The notes beneath the pieces were generated by a model, which saw only the letters and a program-made list of their open reading frames with translations, searched no databases and had not been told where the DNA came from. DNA of 64,000 nucleotides from Argyresthia goedartella (taxonomy: Eukaryota; Arthropoda; Insecta; Lepidoptera; Argyresthiidae): NCBI GenBank assembly GCA_949825045.1, contig OX463820.1:10490501-10554500 (forward strand), in the 5' to 3' direction. A program made the translations under genes and the position numbers. Positions 10,316-21,477 of this stretch are shown here, piece after piece (position 1 is the first letter of the stretch; every line of letters starts with the position of its first letter).

Positions 10316-11451
10316 CATCTGATCGCTAAGAAGCTGGACAGCGAGACATACTTAGACTACAAAGAGTCACGCAAATCGCCTCGCGAAATACCAGAGCTTA
10401 AAGAGCTTATGGATTTCCTCGAATCAAAGTTTACCGCGTTGGAACTGATCCACAAAAAGGAGAAGGAGCCCACGCCACCACAGCTGAAGCAAACCGCTCA
10501 TCATCAAGGATTCAACAAATTCGGGAATTATGGGAAGTATCCAAAGAAGGAATACCAGGCTCATACATCGCAGACAACCAACAAAGTCTGCCCATTATGT
10601 AATCAGAACCACTCTCTGTTTCTATGCGACAAGTTCAGTCACAAGGACGCATATGGCAAATTGAGGTTAGTAAGGCAATAAACGTTTGCCAAAACTGCCT
10701 CTACAAGCACTCTAACGAACAGTGCACTTCGTTAAAACGGTGCCGAGTCTGTCAGCAAAATCACAACACATTACTGCATGATGCAACCTGCAAACAAAGT
10801 ATCGTGCAACCTACTGCCGCGTGCCCCACTTCAATGGAATCTAGCTCACCTACATTGCCGCAGACCAATGGGAACAGACAACACAGCGTAAACTACGTAG
10901 CAACCGACGATGAAGAGATCTTACTAACGACTGTAACAATCAAGTTAATGGCTTCAGATGGATCCTACGTGACTATGAGAGGACTGTTTGATCTAGGAGC
11001 TCAGACTTCACTGATCTCCGAAAATGCTGCGCAGATGCTGGGATTAGAACGACAACGTTTCCATGCATTGGTGTCGGGCATTGGAAATGGTTTGAAGCAA
11101 AGCAAGGGCATTGTTTCACTGAACATCGAATCAATCTACGGCAATCATCAATTAACAACTCAAGCATTAGTTATAAACCGAGTAACCAACAACTTGCTTA
11201 ATACGTCATTCGGCAAACGACAATGGCCACACCTAGCTTACATACAGCTTGCCGATCCAGACTATAATGTGTCGAATCCTGTCGATTTCCTCCTGGACGC
11301 TAGCGTTTACTCCGACGTCATAATGAGTGGTCTCATCAAAGGACCAGACACAGTGGATCCTGTCGGGAAATGTAAAGACATTTCATTGCCACGTCATTAT
11401 CAACTGCATAAAAGACTTATCGCAATATTGGGAGCTCGAAAATATTGGTGA
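10316..11451 (+). pseudogene. BEL element gag zinc knuckles and protease
   Basis: Continues gag with KLDSET...PELKELMDFLESKFTALE, then three cysteine/histidine clusters (CPLCNQNHSLFLC, CQNCLYKHSNEQC, CRVCQQNHNTLLH). The aspartic protease follows with MRGLFDLGAQTSLIS near 10975-11020; the usual DSG/DTG/DQG is DLG here. A frame change is needed near 10670-10680 or 11400 to pass into the RT frame. Confidence 0.8.
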
Positions 11452-12436
11452 CACAACTGCAAACCTCACACAAGATGAACAGTACTGTGAAGAACTGCAT
11501 CTAGCAACAACGAGGCGTTTATCCGACGGAAGATATGAAGTCGCTATCCCGATGAAGCCCAACTTTGAAGGCAAGCTAGGAAACTCAAGACCAAAGGCCG
11601 TCGCACAATTCCACAGTCTGGAGAGCAAGATGGCAAGGAATGAAGAATTTTCAGTAAGCTACAAGCAGTTCATGAAAGATTACGAATCGATGAATCATAT
11701 GAAAGATGTCACAAACTCAACTAATACGGTATCCTGTTACCTACCACATCATGGCGTATTGAAATCAGACTCCACAACGACAAAGCTGAGGACGGTGTTT
11801 AATGAATCATCAAAAACAACATCCGGATTTAGTCTCAACGATCTTATGGAGCAAGGCCCTAATCTACAAAGGGACCTATACAGCCTCATCTTGGGATGGC
11901 GTCGACATAAGTATGTCATCACAGCCGACATCAAGAAGATGTTTCGACAAATCCTCATCAGAGAGTCACATCAGCACCTTACAAAAATCCTCTGGAGAAG
12001 TTCCCCACAAATGCCTCTGAAAGAATATAATCTCCAAACAGTAACCTACGGAACCAAGTCCGCGCCCTGGCTAGCAATGCGAACTCTCAAGCAGATATCC
12101 ATCGACGGGGCCGAGAAATATCCACGAGCTGCCGCGTCGCTTTCAACGTCATTCTACATGGACGATCTGCTTGAAGGTGGACAGACGATAGAGGACACCA
12201 GGCGCATACAGCAAGAGATTATAGACCTCCTGAAAGAAGCAGGAATGAACATTCGAAAATAGTCCAGCAACTCCCCGGAACTTACAAAACATCTATCAGC
12301 AGAACAACTTGATACGCAACTCAACTTCAAATGCGCCGACACAAGAAAAACACTCGGCCTGCGTTGGAATCCCAGTATATAATCCAAGTTTGATGACAAG
12401 GCAAACAACTCCGACACAATTCTTGCAAAGCGGGCG
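11400..12436 (+). pseudogene. BEL element reverse transcriptase
   Basis: Landmarks of BEL/Pao RT: FWELE-like YWELENIG, YLPHHGVLK, LRTVFNESSKT, LNDLMEQGPNLQRDL, ITADIKKMFRQI, VTYGTKSAPWLAMRTL and the catalytic SFYMDDLLEGG (YxDD). TAG at 12260-12262 and TAA at 12378-12380 interrupt the frame, which otherwise continues into the RNase H region. Confidence 0.85.
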
Positions 12437-13616
12437 TTGTTGTCAAACATATCAATTATCTTCGATCCCATAGGCTGGCTCTCCCGGCTGACGGTCAGAG
12501 CTAAGCTACTATTCCAGCGTACCTGGTCGGAGCAATCAGCAGAGTGGGATGCTCAAATATCCCCCGAATTAAACAACGAATGGAAGCAATTGAGAATAGA
12601 CTTCCAATGCATAGAAAGCATCGAAATACCGAGATACCTGGGCGACAGAGACACATTCCAGATTCACGGATTTTCTGACTCATCGGAAAAAGCATACGCG
12701 TGCTCAATTTATTTTGTATCGAATAATTATAATGGCGAGTTCAAATCGAAGCTAATTACAGCAAAAAAAAATTGGCTCCAAGCAAGAACAAATTGACTCT
12801 GCCAAGAATGGAACTGTGCGGAGCGCTCCTATCGAGACTCATGAAGAAGCTTACAGAGGGATTATCAGTTGATAACACACATATCTTCGCATGGACGGAC
12901 TCAATGGTCGTCCTATTCTGGATAAATGGTGATTTAAGCAGATGGAAACCGTTCGTAGCCAACAGGATAAAAACCATCATCAACATCCTTCCATCCACAA
13001 ACTGGCACAATGTACGGCCCGAAGACAATGCAGCAGACTGTGCAACCAGAGGGCTCGGCTCACAGTAGCACAGCTAAAAGATCACTCTTTGTGGTGGGAA
13101 GGGCCAAGATGGCTATCCAACTTCGACGCCAACATGTTAAAGAACAATAAGTATGAGGCCCCCACAATCAAAGCTAAAAGGGCACAACATAATGTGCATG
13201 CAGTTTTACACCAAACAAATGATTTAGTAGTTAAATTATTAAATGAGCACAGTTCAGTGGATCTCGTAATCAAAACAATAGGTTGGCTAAAACGTTACAT
13301 TTCTTGGCTGCAAAATCAACAACAATCAATAAGCCAAGGTTACCTATCATCAGCAGAAATCGACGACGCCTACAAGTTGGTAAATAAAACGGCACAGTTG
13401 ATGGAATTCAAAGAAGATTTTGATCGTCTAAGCGCCGGAAAAGATATCAAGAAAGGAAGCAAGCTGGCCTGTCTCAGCCCCTACATCGACAAGAGTGACG
13501 GTCTTCTAAGAGTCGGCGGGCGACTGAACAACTCGCATCTCAGTCAATCGGCAAAACATCCAATCATCATTCCGAGTCACGGACGTCTCACCGAGCTTAT
13601 AATACAGCAAGCTTAT
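12437..13616 (+). pseudogene. BEL element RNase H and start of integrase
   Basis: IIFDPIGWLSRLTVRAKLLF is the BEL connection motif. RNase H follows: IHGFSDSSEKAYACSIY, LTLPRMELCGALLSRL, FAWTDSMVVLFWI, and NAADCATRG. Frame changes lie near 12765 (in an A8 run) and near 13060. The segment HPIIIPSHGRLTELIIQQAY begins the integrase zinc domain and is cut at 13624 by a LINE; it resumes at 14427. Confidence 0.82.
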
Positions 13617-13624
13617 GCCATCAC

Positions 13625-14420
13625 TTATGCCAGACAGACTGAGTTCGGCAGCGTTCGCAGTTAAAAAAATTAGAGCTCTTACCGACGTAGACACCGCTAG
13701 ACTAGTCTACTTTAGTTACTTTCATAGTCTAATGACCTATGGTATTTTATTGTGGGGTCACGCTGCGAATGCCAATAGTATATTTATTCTGCAGAAACAG
13801 GCTGTTCGTGAAATTTATAGATTAGGGCCTAGAGTGTCACTGAGGGAAAAGTTTAAAGAAATCAATATTCTGACATTTGTGTCTCAATATATCTATGACA
13901 ATCTTGTGTATGTAAAAAGAAATATAACTAATTTTCAGAAGTACAGTGATATACACAATTTTAATACTAGAAATAAAGACAAGTTGGTTGCTTATGTAAG
14001 CCGACTACATAAAATTAGTAATTCTTTTAAAGGCAATTGTATACGCTATTACAATAAGGTCCCTACTGATATGAAAAACTTACCTTTAGACAAGTTTAAA
14101 ATAATAATAAAACAGAAATTGTATAAAAAAGGTTACTATAGGATATCTGATTACTTAGAGGACAGATGTCCATGGGAATAGATTGTTTGAGTAACAGGCT
14201 GTTTCGATATATAATTAGCATTCATTTTGTAATTTGACAATATTTTATTTAAAAAAGGGAACGCAAAAGATGCGACGACTGTGGAGTTTCTTCGGTGAGC
14301 TCTTCTCCACAGATTCCGCCATTGTGTTAGTGAACTCACCCAAAAAAATGTAATGCGGATCTAAGTGATGTAACAACATCCTATGGAAATAAATGATTTT
14401 TGATTTGATTTGATTTGATT
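13625..14420 (+). mobile_element. 5'-truncated LINE (L9) inserted in the BEL integrase
   Basis: A 796-bp 3' end of a Jockey/CR1-like LINE with tail (TTTGA)n. CATCAC is duplicated at 13619-13624 and 14421-14426. Removing the insert restores the integrase reading frame across the site (...QAYAIT-NHGGPR...). The last 180 or so residues of the RT protein are uninterrupted (ALTDVDTARLVYFSYFHS, YGILLWGHAANA, SLREKFKEINIL, to PWE and a TAG at 14179). No catalytic residues are included. Confidence 0.88.
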
Positions 14421-14426
14421 CATCAC

Positions 14427-15608
14427 GAACCACGGCGGGCCGAGGCTAACGTTGTCTTATATCAGGGAGAAGTATTGGATACTTAGTGGCCTCCGGACAG
14501 TCAAAAGAGAGCTACGTAAGTGCATCAAATGTCGTCGCTACAATAAGGATAGGAACATACAGATCATGGCGGGCCTGTCCAAGCCAAGAATAACACCATC
14601 AAGGGCATTCAGCCATACTGGCGTGGATTTCACTGGGTTTTACAACATCAAGGCGAACAAAGGACGTGGAGTAAGGACACATAGGGATACGTGGCGGTAT
14701 TCGTGTGTCTCGCAACGAAGGCCATCCACCTGGAGCTTTCGACGCAAGGATTTCTGGCTGCTTTTCGTTGCTTCTGTGCACGACGCAGTACCCCAAGCCA
14801 CATGTATAGTGATAATGGGACCAACTTTGTTTGGGCAAACAGACTCCTCCAGCAAGAATATCAAGAAATGATGGCAACAATCAACGAAACCCGTCTTAGA
14901 AAAATAAGCGACCTTCAAATACAATGGTTGTTCAATTGTCCTGCATTTCCTTTGTCTGGCGGATTAATGGAGGCTGCTGTGAAGAGCTTCAAGCATCACC
15001 TACGGAGAGTCATGGGAGAACAAAACCTCACATATGAGGAGTTCATCACTCTCCTTCAGCAGATAGAAGCCTGCCTCAACTCCAGACCCCTGGTCGAGCT
15101 ACCGGAAAACCCGGAAGATGAATATCTGACGCCTGGACACTTCTTAGTTGAAGGTTCATTATTAGCCAGACCACAAACAGATCCTGACAACATGAACCTC
15201 ACCACGAGGTGGCAACTCGTTCAAAACATGAATAAGCAATTTTGGAAGAAGTGGTACGCCGAATATTTGAGCACTCTACAAACAAGAACAAAATGGAGAA
15301 GAGCAAGACCTAACCTTCAAGTAGATGATATCGTGCTTATACAAGAGGACAACATACCTCCCGGCAAGTGGCTTCTAGGAAAAATCATCGAGGTCCACCC
15401 AGGAAAGGATGGGCACGTCGGCATCGTCACACTCAAAACCAAGAATGGTATTATGAAGAGACCAGTCATCAAACTATCGGTCCTTCCAACAAGAGAGGAG
15501 AATAGCAGTAGCCAACAACTACAAAAATTTATAAAAAGTAACTCTCATCAGACAACTATCAACAATACAACAACTGACCTACAAACAAATCAGCCGCGAA
15601 ATTGCTGA
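14427..15608 (+). pseudogene. BEL element integrase core and C-terminal domain
   Basis: LSYIREKYWILSGLRTVKRE and CIKC complete the zinc domain. The DDE core is visible: Asp in HTGVDFTG, Asp in YSDNGTNF, Glu in GGLMEAAVKS. A C-terminal block typical of BEL/Pao follows (FWKKWYAEYLSTLQTRTKW, VDDIVLIQEDNIPPGKWLLG). A one-base shift near 14680 separates the first Asp from the rest. The frame ends at TGA 15606-15608, four bases before the env ATG. Confidence 0.87.
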
Positions 15609-15611
15609 GTC

Positions 15612-17452
15612 ATGAAACCTACGCGTAACTTCATATCAATGGCGGTTTTACTGTGTCTATCTATATTGACCCCAGCGACGAGCTTCTACAACGTTTCCGA
15701 GTTCAGTAAAAATCAAGACATATATTTCGAGAAGATGTACGACATGCATCTCATCAAAGACGATTGGAAACTGATCATCTATTACAATCTGTCTACATAC
15801 TGGAACGGAATACTCGAAATCGAAGATTACGTCAGTCATATTGAAAATTACCTACAGTTCGCGAGCAAGGCACAATCAAAACAATATAAAGGAATCGTAT
15901 TTTAATTGAAGCACGAGTTAGCAGAAATACAACACTACAACCGCATACTACGCCAAGGTCAAACTGAAAGGCGACATAAAAGGGGTCTCATGAACGGGGT
16001 AGGCTACATCGCTAACTCCCTGTTTGGCGTATTGGACGACAGTTTCGCGAGGAAATATGAGAAGATTATTGAAAAAATATCCTATAACGAGAACCACCTG
16101 CAAGACCTACTCAAGAATCAAACGACCGTAACAGAAGCACAGTCAAACCTACTACACCGTAACGAAGCCATATTGAACAAGCAGTTCAGAAACATGCAGC
16201 AACACCTTCAGGAATTCCAGCTAGTAGAGCAACGCTTGCGAGTTGAATACAGCGACGAGTTATTCACATTATCAACACTTCTTACAGCCGAAATTATCAT
16301 CTCTAATATAAGAAATGTTCAACAAAAACTCATCAATACGATCACAGAGCTCACACAAGGTCACCTGGACGTGCATTGATACCTCCAGAGCAGTTGGAAG
16401 AGCAAGTCAACATCATTTACAGCAACTTGCCCACCGATGTGACGCTACCGGCCGACAAACAGAGGCTTGCAAACCTGTACAAAATTATGAAGGTGAAAGT
16501 CAAGGTAGACCTAAGGTTATTTATCATCGAAGCGAAGATACCCCTCGTGAACAAGGAGCACTTTCAAATTGACAGAATAATCAGCTTACCACACAAGGAC
16601 CACATAGTTGAAACTACAGCTGTTTACATAGCATTCAATCTTCAAAAGGATCTTCTACTCTTACCAACAGAAACAGACATGCAAAGATGCATAAACACAT
16701 CGGCAGATCAAATACTCTGCTCCATTGACAAACCTGTCTACGAGTTGCCGATAACAAACAACATTTGTAACCTGAGCATCCTCAATAGGTCACTGTGCCG
16801 CACAAAGGCCATGGTCGCGTGTGATGAGCAATGGATCAGGTTACATAACGATAATAAATGGATGTACACGTGCTGCGAGGAATGCGCTGTGCGCATATTT
16901 TGCCCAGACAGCAAAGTGCACTCGAGCTCATTGACCGGGAACGGAATACTCGATATTGGTCAAGGTTGCTCTATCAGAAGCAACACATTTACCATATCAG
17001 GACACCACAACTACTTCAGCCACATCAACGTCAGTCCAGCACAATCTGACATCCCCGAGGCATCGATTTTGAACCAGATAGTTAACACCTCAGACATCAA
17101 AACGTACAAGAAAGAGGATCACGAAGACGACTGGCACAATATCAAAGCCCAGATCGACAGCCTGAAACAACAAGCCTATGCACCATTAACAATACATGAC
17201 GTCCACCAGTACTCGGTATTGTACTCAATCCTGGTACTCATCACTCTGACGGGCATTATCTACGTCATTACGAGATGGCACAGAGCAAGAAAAGGCCACA
17301 AAAAACCAGCAGCTGACAGTACCGAACACGTCCCTACGATCCCGCACAAGGACATCCAATCGCAGGATTTAACACCGCCATCTACCACTGACAGCCCGGG
17401 GACAGCACCGAGATCGACGCAGAAGCTGCACAGGAGTCACACCGTTAGATAA
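15612..17452 (+). pseudogene. Envelope-like fusion protein gene of the BEL element, broken
   Basis: A third gene after pol. The N-terminus (ATG 15612) has a hydrophobic signal-like stretch (MAVLLCLSILTPATS). A basic RxKR cleavage-type site near 15975-15990 is followed by a glycine/alanine-rich hydrophobic segment (GLMNGVGYIANSLFG), the arrangement of class I fusion proteins such as the insect gypsy env/baculovirus F group. Then come a helical region, a cysteine-rich ectodomain, a transmembrane helix near 17207-17275 (SILVLITLTGIIYVI) and a short tail. It is inactivated by TAA 15903-15905 and by a frameshift at about 16376, where the first frame stops (TGA 16377-16379). Resemblance is by layout; no search was run. 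Confidence 0.72.
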
Positions 17453-17551
17453 GAGATACCACATGTTAGCATATAGTAAACTTTAAAACTCTGCGATAGT
17501 TCTAAGCTTTTACCCTTTTATTTACATTTAAAATTTACTTTTTCGGCAGGA

Positions 17552-17733
17552 TGTACGAGCTATATCAGCAATCGCACATTAGGCAGTACATTATGCATAG
17601 TTTGTAGATATTTAACTAGGCCAACCGAGATAACTTTATTAGAATAAGTATACAATAAAAGGCATTCTCAAAACAGCAGTCGTTGAGTTTGGAATCAACC
17701 AACATTACCTACATATACTGTACAGACACTACA
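17552..17733 (+). repeat. BEL element 3' LTR
   Basis: 182 bp, matching 8618-8799 with about four differences. It is preceded by a weak purine stretch (GGCAGGA) and followed by the E1 LTR remainder. Confidence 0.85.
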
Positions 17734-17737
17734 CTAC

Positions 17738-18308
17738 TTTTCTTTTTAATGATTTCACAATATGTACTTTCAATTATCCACGAACTCACGACTGCTGCTG
17801 GAGAATGAATGCCAGTTTAATTCCCCAGATTTTTTCTCCTGCCATTCGTTTCCCGCTCAAAAGTAACTACCTTTTGCCACTTTATTGGAGCCAATGTTGA
17901 ACTCAAGCAACTTCCGTTTCCTTTTATAGAATTAATATTATAATCATTGCTCGCAAGACAACATCCGCTTATATAAATATCAAATAAAAACTAAATTATG
18001 TTCAACTCAAGCAACTTCCGTTTCCTTATATAGAATCAATATTTTATTCATTGCACGCAAGACTACTTCCGTTTGTATGAATATTTTTCTCACAGCAGAA
18101 ACCGGAAAGTGTCAAATTTACGTTTAAAACAACTCATATCATCATATTTCATAACAGGAAATAACAAAAAGTAGATTTGTTAAAATACAATACGATATCG
18201 ATCACTAGTGCGACAATAAATTAAAATAATCTCCTAAATATCACAAAAATCTAAACATATAGTGTGCGTTCTCCGGCGCACACCTGAATTAAGTTATGGA
18301 TCACGACA
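17738..18308 (-). repeat. E1 gypsy 3' LTR (left copy), main part
   Basis: Matches 28407-29020 with several indels: the right copy carries extra TAAATAAATATT-containing segments of about 24 and 47 bases. On the minus strand the LTR would start TGTCGTGAT. A hairpin-forming segment, gtgtgcg...cgcacac (18262-18283), is present only in this copy. LTR divergence here is clearly greater than in G3 or BEL, in line with E1 being older. Confidence 0.72.
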
Positions 18309-18373
18309 ATCGGTCAAATGTACAAGAATTCTGTATAACCTAACAATATGCAGAATTATTACAACAATTATTT

Positions 18374-19530
18374 TTACAACAAATTCATAAAATCACATAT
18401 ATCTTGTATATAACATAGTTGTACATCATAATTATTATAGTTATCCGATTCTAAATTATTGCTACCACTTTCGGAACCAGAGGAGTTTTGAGATACTTCA
18501 AGAGCCTTTAGGTGAATCCAAGGGCGCATTCTGTCTACGGCTATTACACTGTCATAAGGTCGTCTTTCACCAAATCCGGGGACACTGGTAGCGTACCGAT
18601 CGTTACCCAAAATGTTTACGACTTTAAAAGGGCCGATGAATTTAGGTAATAATTTCTTACTTTTTCCATCGTTTTTTAAATTAGTTTTCGTTATCTTTAC
18701 TAGATCCCCTACTCTATATTTAATACCTTCTACCCTTTTTGCGTCATAGGAGTGTTTTTGTTTTATTTGATTGTTAATAATATTATCACAAGCCTCCTGT
18801 CTTATTTTTGCGATTCTATCACTATTAGAACATTCTTGTTGTACTATTTCACCATCCAATTTATTCTCAGTTGTACTTGATAATCTAATACCAAATAGTA
18901 ATTCTGACGGAGATTTCTTAGTAGATGCGTTAACAGTATTTTTGACTCCCCATTGTATTCTGCCTAGATTCATATCCCATTCATTTTCATCGCCATTAAA
19001 ATTTTGAGTTGCGAGTGCTGACAAAATGGTTTGATTGAAACGTTCGGCCTGTCCATTTGCTCTGGGGCACGCCACAGCATTCAATATATGTTTAATGCCA
19101 TTTTTAATGCAGAATTCTTTGAATTGAGCGGAAGTAAACGCTATTCCTCTGTCTGAAACAATTCTGGTTGGCACACCAAAATCACAAAATAAATGATCCA
19201 AAACTTTGGTCACGTTTTTAGTTTTGATGTCTTGAGCAGGTCGTGCAAACGAATATTTTTTGAAGCCGTCAACAATCATAAGGATGTACATATTACCGAA
19301 TTTACTTTTGATAAAAGGATCTAAATGATCAATGTGTAGTGTATGGAACGGAATCGGAACCTTTTCTATTGGATGTAGGTAACCTGGAAGAGACGTAGAA
19401 GCGTTATCCTTATTAAACGCGCATTTTACACATGCAGCGACGTATTTCTTCACAAACTTCCGTAATTTTGGGAACCAATATTTACTTTGAATTCAAAGTA
19501 AATATTGGTTCTTTCTCCAAGAATTCTTTC
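18374..19530 (-). pseudogene. E1 integrase
   Basis: A 359-codon open frame with zinc-domain residues CVKC near the start, PGYLHPIEKVPIPFHTLHID, first Asp in HIDHLDPF, second Asp in IVSDRGIAF, Glu in GQAERFNQTI, and a C-terminal GPFKVVNILG...VDRMRPW block. A 40-bp perfect palindrome at 19472-19511 lies just upstream, inside the zinc domain, and breaks the reading: it adds an inverted copy of the adjoining codons. The catalytic core itself appears intact. Confidence 0.87.
19472..19511. repeat. Perfect 40-bp palindrome in E1 integrase
   Basis: Arms gaaccaatatttactttgaa and its exact inverse complement with no spacer. Comparing with the expected protein (ERIL...YWFPKLRKF), one arm is native coding sequence and the other an inverted duplicate. 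Confidence 0.92.
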
Positions 19531-19724
19531 TAAAGTTTTTGCAAACCCAAAATGTCCTAAATCATCGTGATTCATCTTAGTCGTAATTGATCCTGTTTTT
19601 TATATAGGACATGGTTTTTAATAGCGTTATTCTTTTTTACTTCGGCTGCTTCTTCGTTAACTTCAGGTTTTAAAATATTTGCATTACGACAAAGTTCAGG
19701 GTCAGCTAATGGTAATGTTAGAAG

Positions 19725-20344
19725 CTAATTATATGAAGTTATGTGTAAAACTGATGAGAAGCTAAAGTCACACGATTTATCTTCTGTTAAATTTGGAAGT
19801 GAATTTCTACTAAGCGCGTCTACATGGGACATACGGCATCCTGCACGATATTCAATGCTAAATTGGAAGTCACTAATTTGAAGCCTTGCTATACGTAGAA
19901 TCAAGTCTCGTCTAGTGAGCTGGGCCAAATGCCGTTTTCTGAAATTTCGTAACCCAGGATCTCTATTTTGGTATCAAAGAAACTACATTTTGAAAGCTTC
20001 AAAGTGAGACCAGCTTCCTGAAGCAAGCCCAATACTTCTTCCATACGTTGAAAATCCTCCTTAATCGTTGAAGAGAGTATCAGAAGGTCATCCATGTACG
20101 TCAGCGCAAAAGTGAATCTACGTGAACCCAATATTTTATTGATCATTCGCTGAAAAACTGCGGGAGCGTTTGCTAATCCGAACGGCATTCTGGTAAATTC
20201 ATAATGTCTATCAGGGGTAACAAAGGCCGTTAAGTTACGACAATCCTTATCCATAGGGATTTGGTAGTATCCCGATGCCAAATCAAGAGTCGTAAAGTAT
20301 TTGTTACCGCTCAGACTTAGTATTTGATCTTCGATCAAAGGCAA
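19725..20344 (-). pseudogene. E1 reverse transcriptase fused to the end of RNase H by a deletion
   Basis: RT landmarks on the minus strand: FTTLDLASGYYQIPM, FTRMPFGLANAPAVFQRMIN, TYMDDLLILSS (YxDD), LTLKLSKCSFF and ILGYEISENGI. At about 19925 the sequence jumps to LTRRDLILRIARLQISDFQF and YRAGCRMSHVDALSRN, the very end of RNase H, so most of RNase H (roughly 200 residues) is deleted. Further RT N-terminal motifs are recognisable but broken at 20345-20600. Confidence 0.85.
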
Positions 20345-20887
20345 AGGGTATTTTTCTTTAGTGGTTTTATTATTTAAGGCTCTGAAGTCTACATAAAGGC
20401 GTTGTTCCCCAGTTTTCTTTTTGACTAGTAATATCGGGCTGGCATAATCGGACTGAGACTACTACTATTTTATTATTTTGCAAAAGATCATCAACGATCT
20501 CTCTTACTTTTTCCCGTTCATGAAAACACAATCAATATGGCCGGTAAGCTACTGGAGATTTGTCATGTAGTTCTATCATCATCTTAGCCGCATTTGTACA
20601 CCCTAACTCTTTCAAATTGGTTGCAAAACAAGTCCTATATTATTGACACAAATCGTAAAGCCTCTCACTTGTTTCATCGTGTACAAGGGATCCGGCCTTA
20701 ATTTCGTCTCTGTTTAAGGGCAAAAGTACCGTGTCTTTTTCATCTGTCTTAGTATATATCATATTACATTCTAAAGCAACCCTAGCTCGAACTAATAATA
20801 TGTCGGCTTTAAATTCTACCGGATTATTCGTAATTGTGGTCACAAAAACTACCCTCGGCCATTCTCCAGTTTATAACACCCCCCATG

Positions 20888-21363
20888 TTAGTAATATTCT
20901 TGATTGGGGACAGCCCGTGTATTCCCGTCAAGGTGAAATTCAACTGATTTGCGGTCCTTACTGCAAACTTCTAAAAGTCCACCCCCTTTCACTTTGCAAT
21001 CATCGAGTACAAAAATATTAACTGTACTGTTCTGATCAAAATCAAGATATTTAACAGGACTCCCGTAGAAAACTAATTTGTTACTGTCATTCAGAACGGT
21101 TAGAAATGGGAGTTCTGTAAAGTTTTGGCCTATCAGTATTGGTGTTTGTAAGAACTCGTCATCGACTACGAATAATTCTAAAACGGTTTCAATGTCATCG
21201 ATTTTCACATTAACTTTAATCTTAAACAAAGGTTTCGTCAATTAATTTCCAAACCCTTTTATTACTGGTAAATTAATATTCTCACGTTTTGAATCGATAA
21301 CGGTTGCATCAGATAATCTAATCAAACTACAGTCACTCCCAAAATCTACATTTGCTTCCATTT
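20888..21363 (-). pseudogene. E1 protease region
   Basis: Near 21340-21363 the minus strand reads VDFGSDCSLIRLSDATV, an aspartic-protease-like motif with DFG in place of the usual DTG/DSG. A stop follows FGN at about 21241, then a 117-codon frame (LFKIKVNVKIDDIETVLELF, TPILIGQNF) completes the protease fold. Confidence 0.65.
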
Positions 21364-21477
21364 AACGGTTATTAACAGTGACGTGTTTTAAAAAATTTCG
21401 ATTAGCTTCAGTTATAGTGGAATCAATTTTCTTTGTCGTTTTTTTTTCAGAGAGCTCCGATTGATTGTTATTGTAAT

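Larger units (their letters stand above)
8618..17733 (+). mobile_element. BEL/Pao LTR element with an envelope-like gene, inactivated
   Basis: Two 182-bp LTRs (8618-8799 and 17552-17733; I count 4 differences) bound gag, protease, RT, RNase H, integrase and an env-like region in the retrovirus order. The LTRs run TGTACGAG...CACTACA. The flanks TTAC/CTAC are an imperfect 4-base target duplication. An env gene marks it as a retrovirus-like BEL/Pao member. Each main gene carries at least one stop or frameshift, and there are two secondary insertions (a MITE at 10104-10313 and a LINE at 13625-14420), so it is a fossil copy. Confidence 0.88.
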
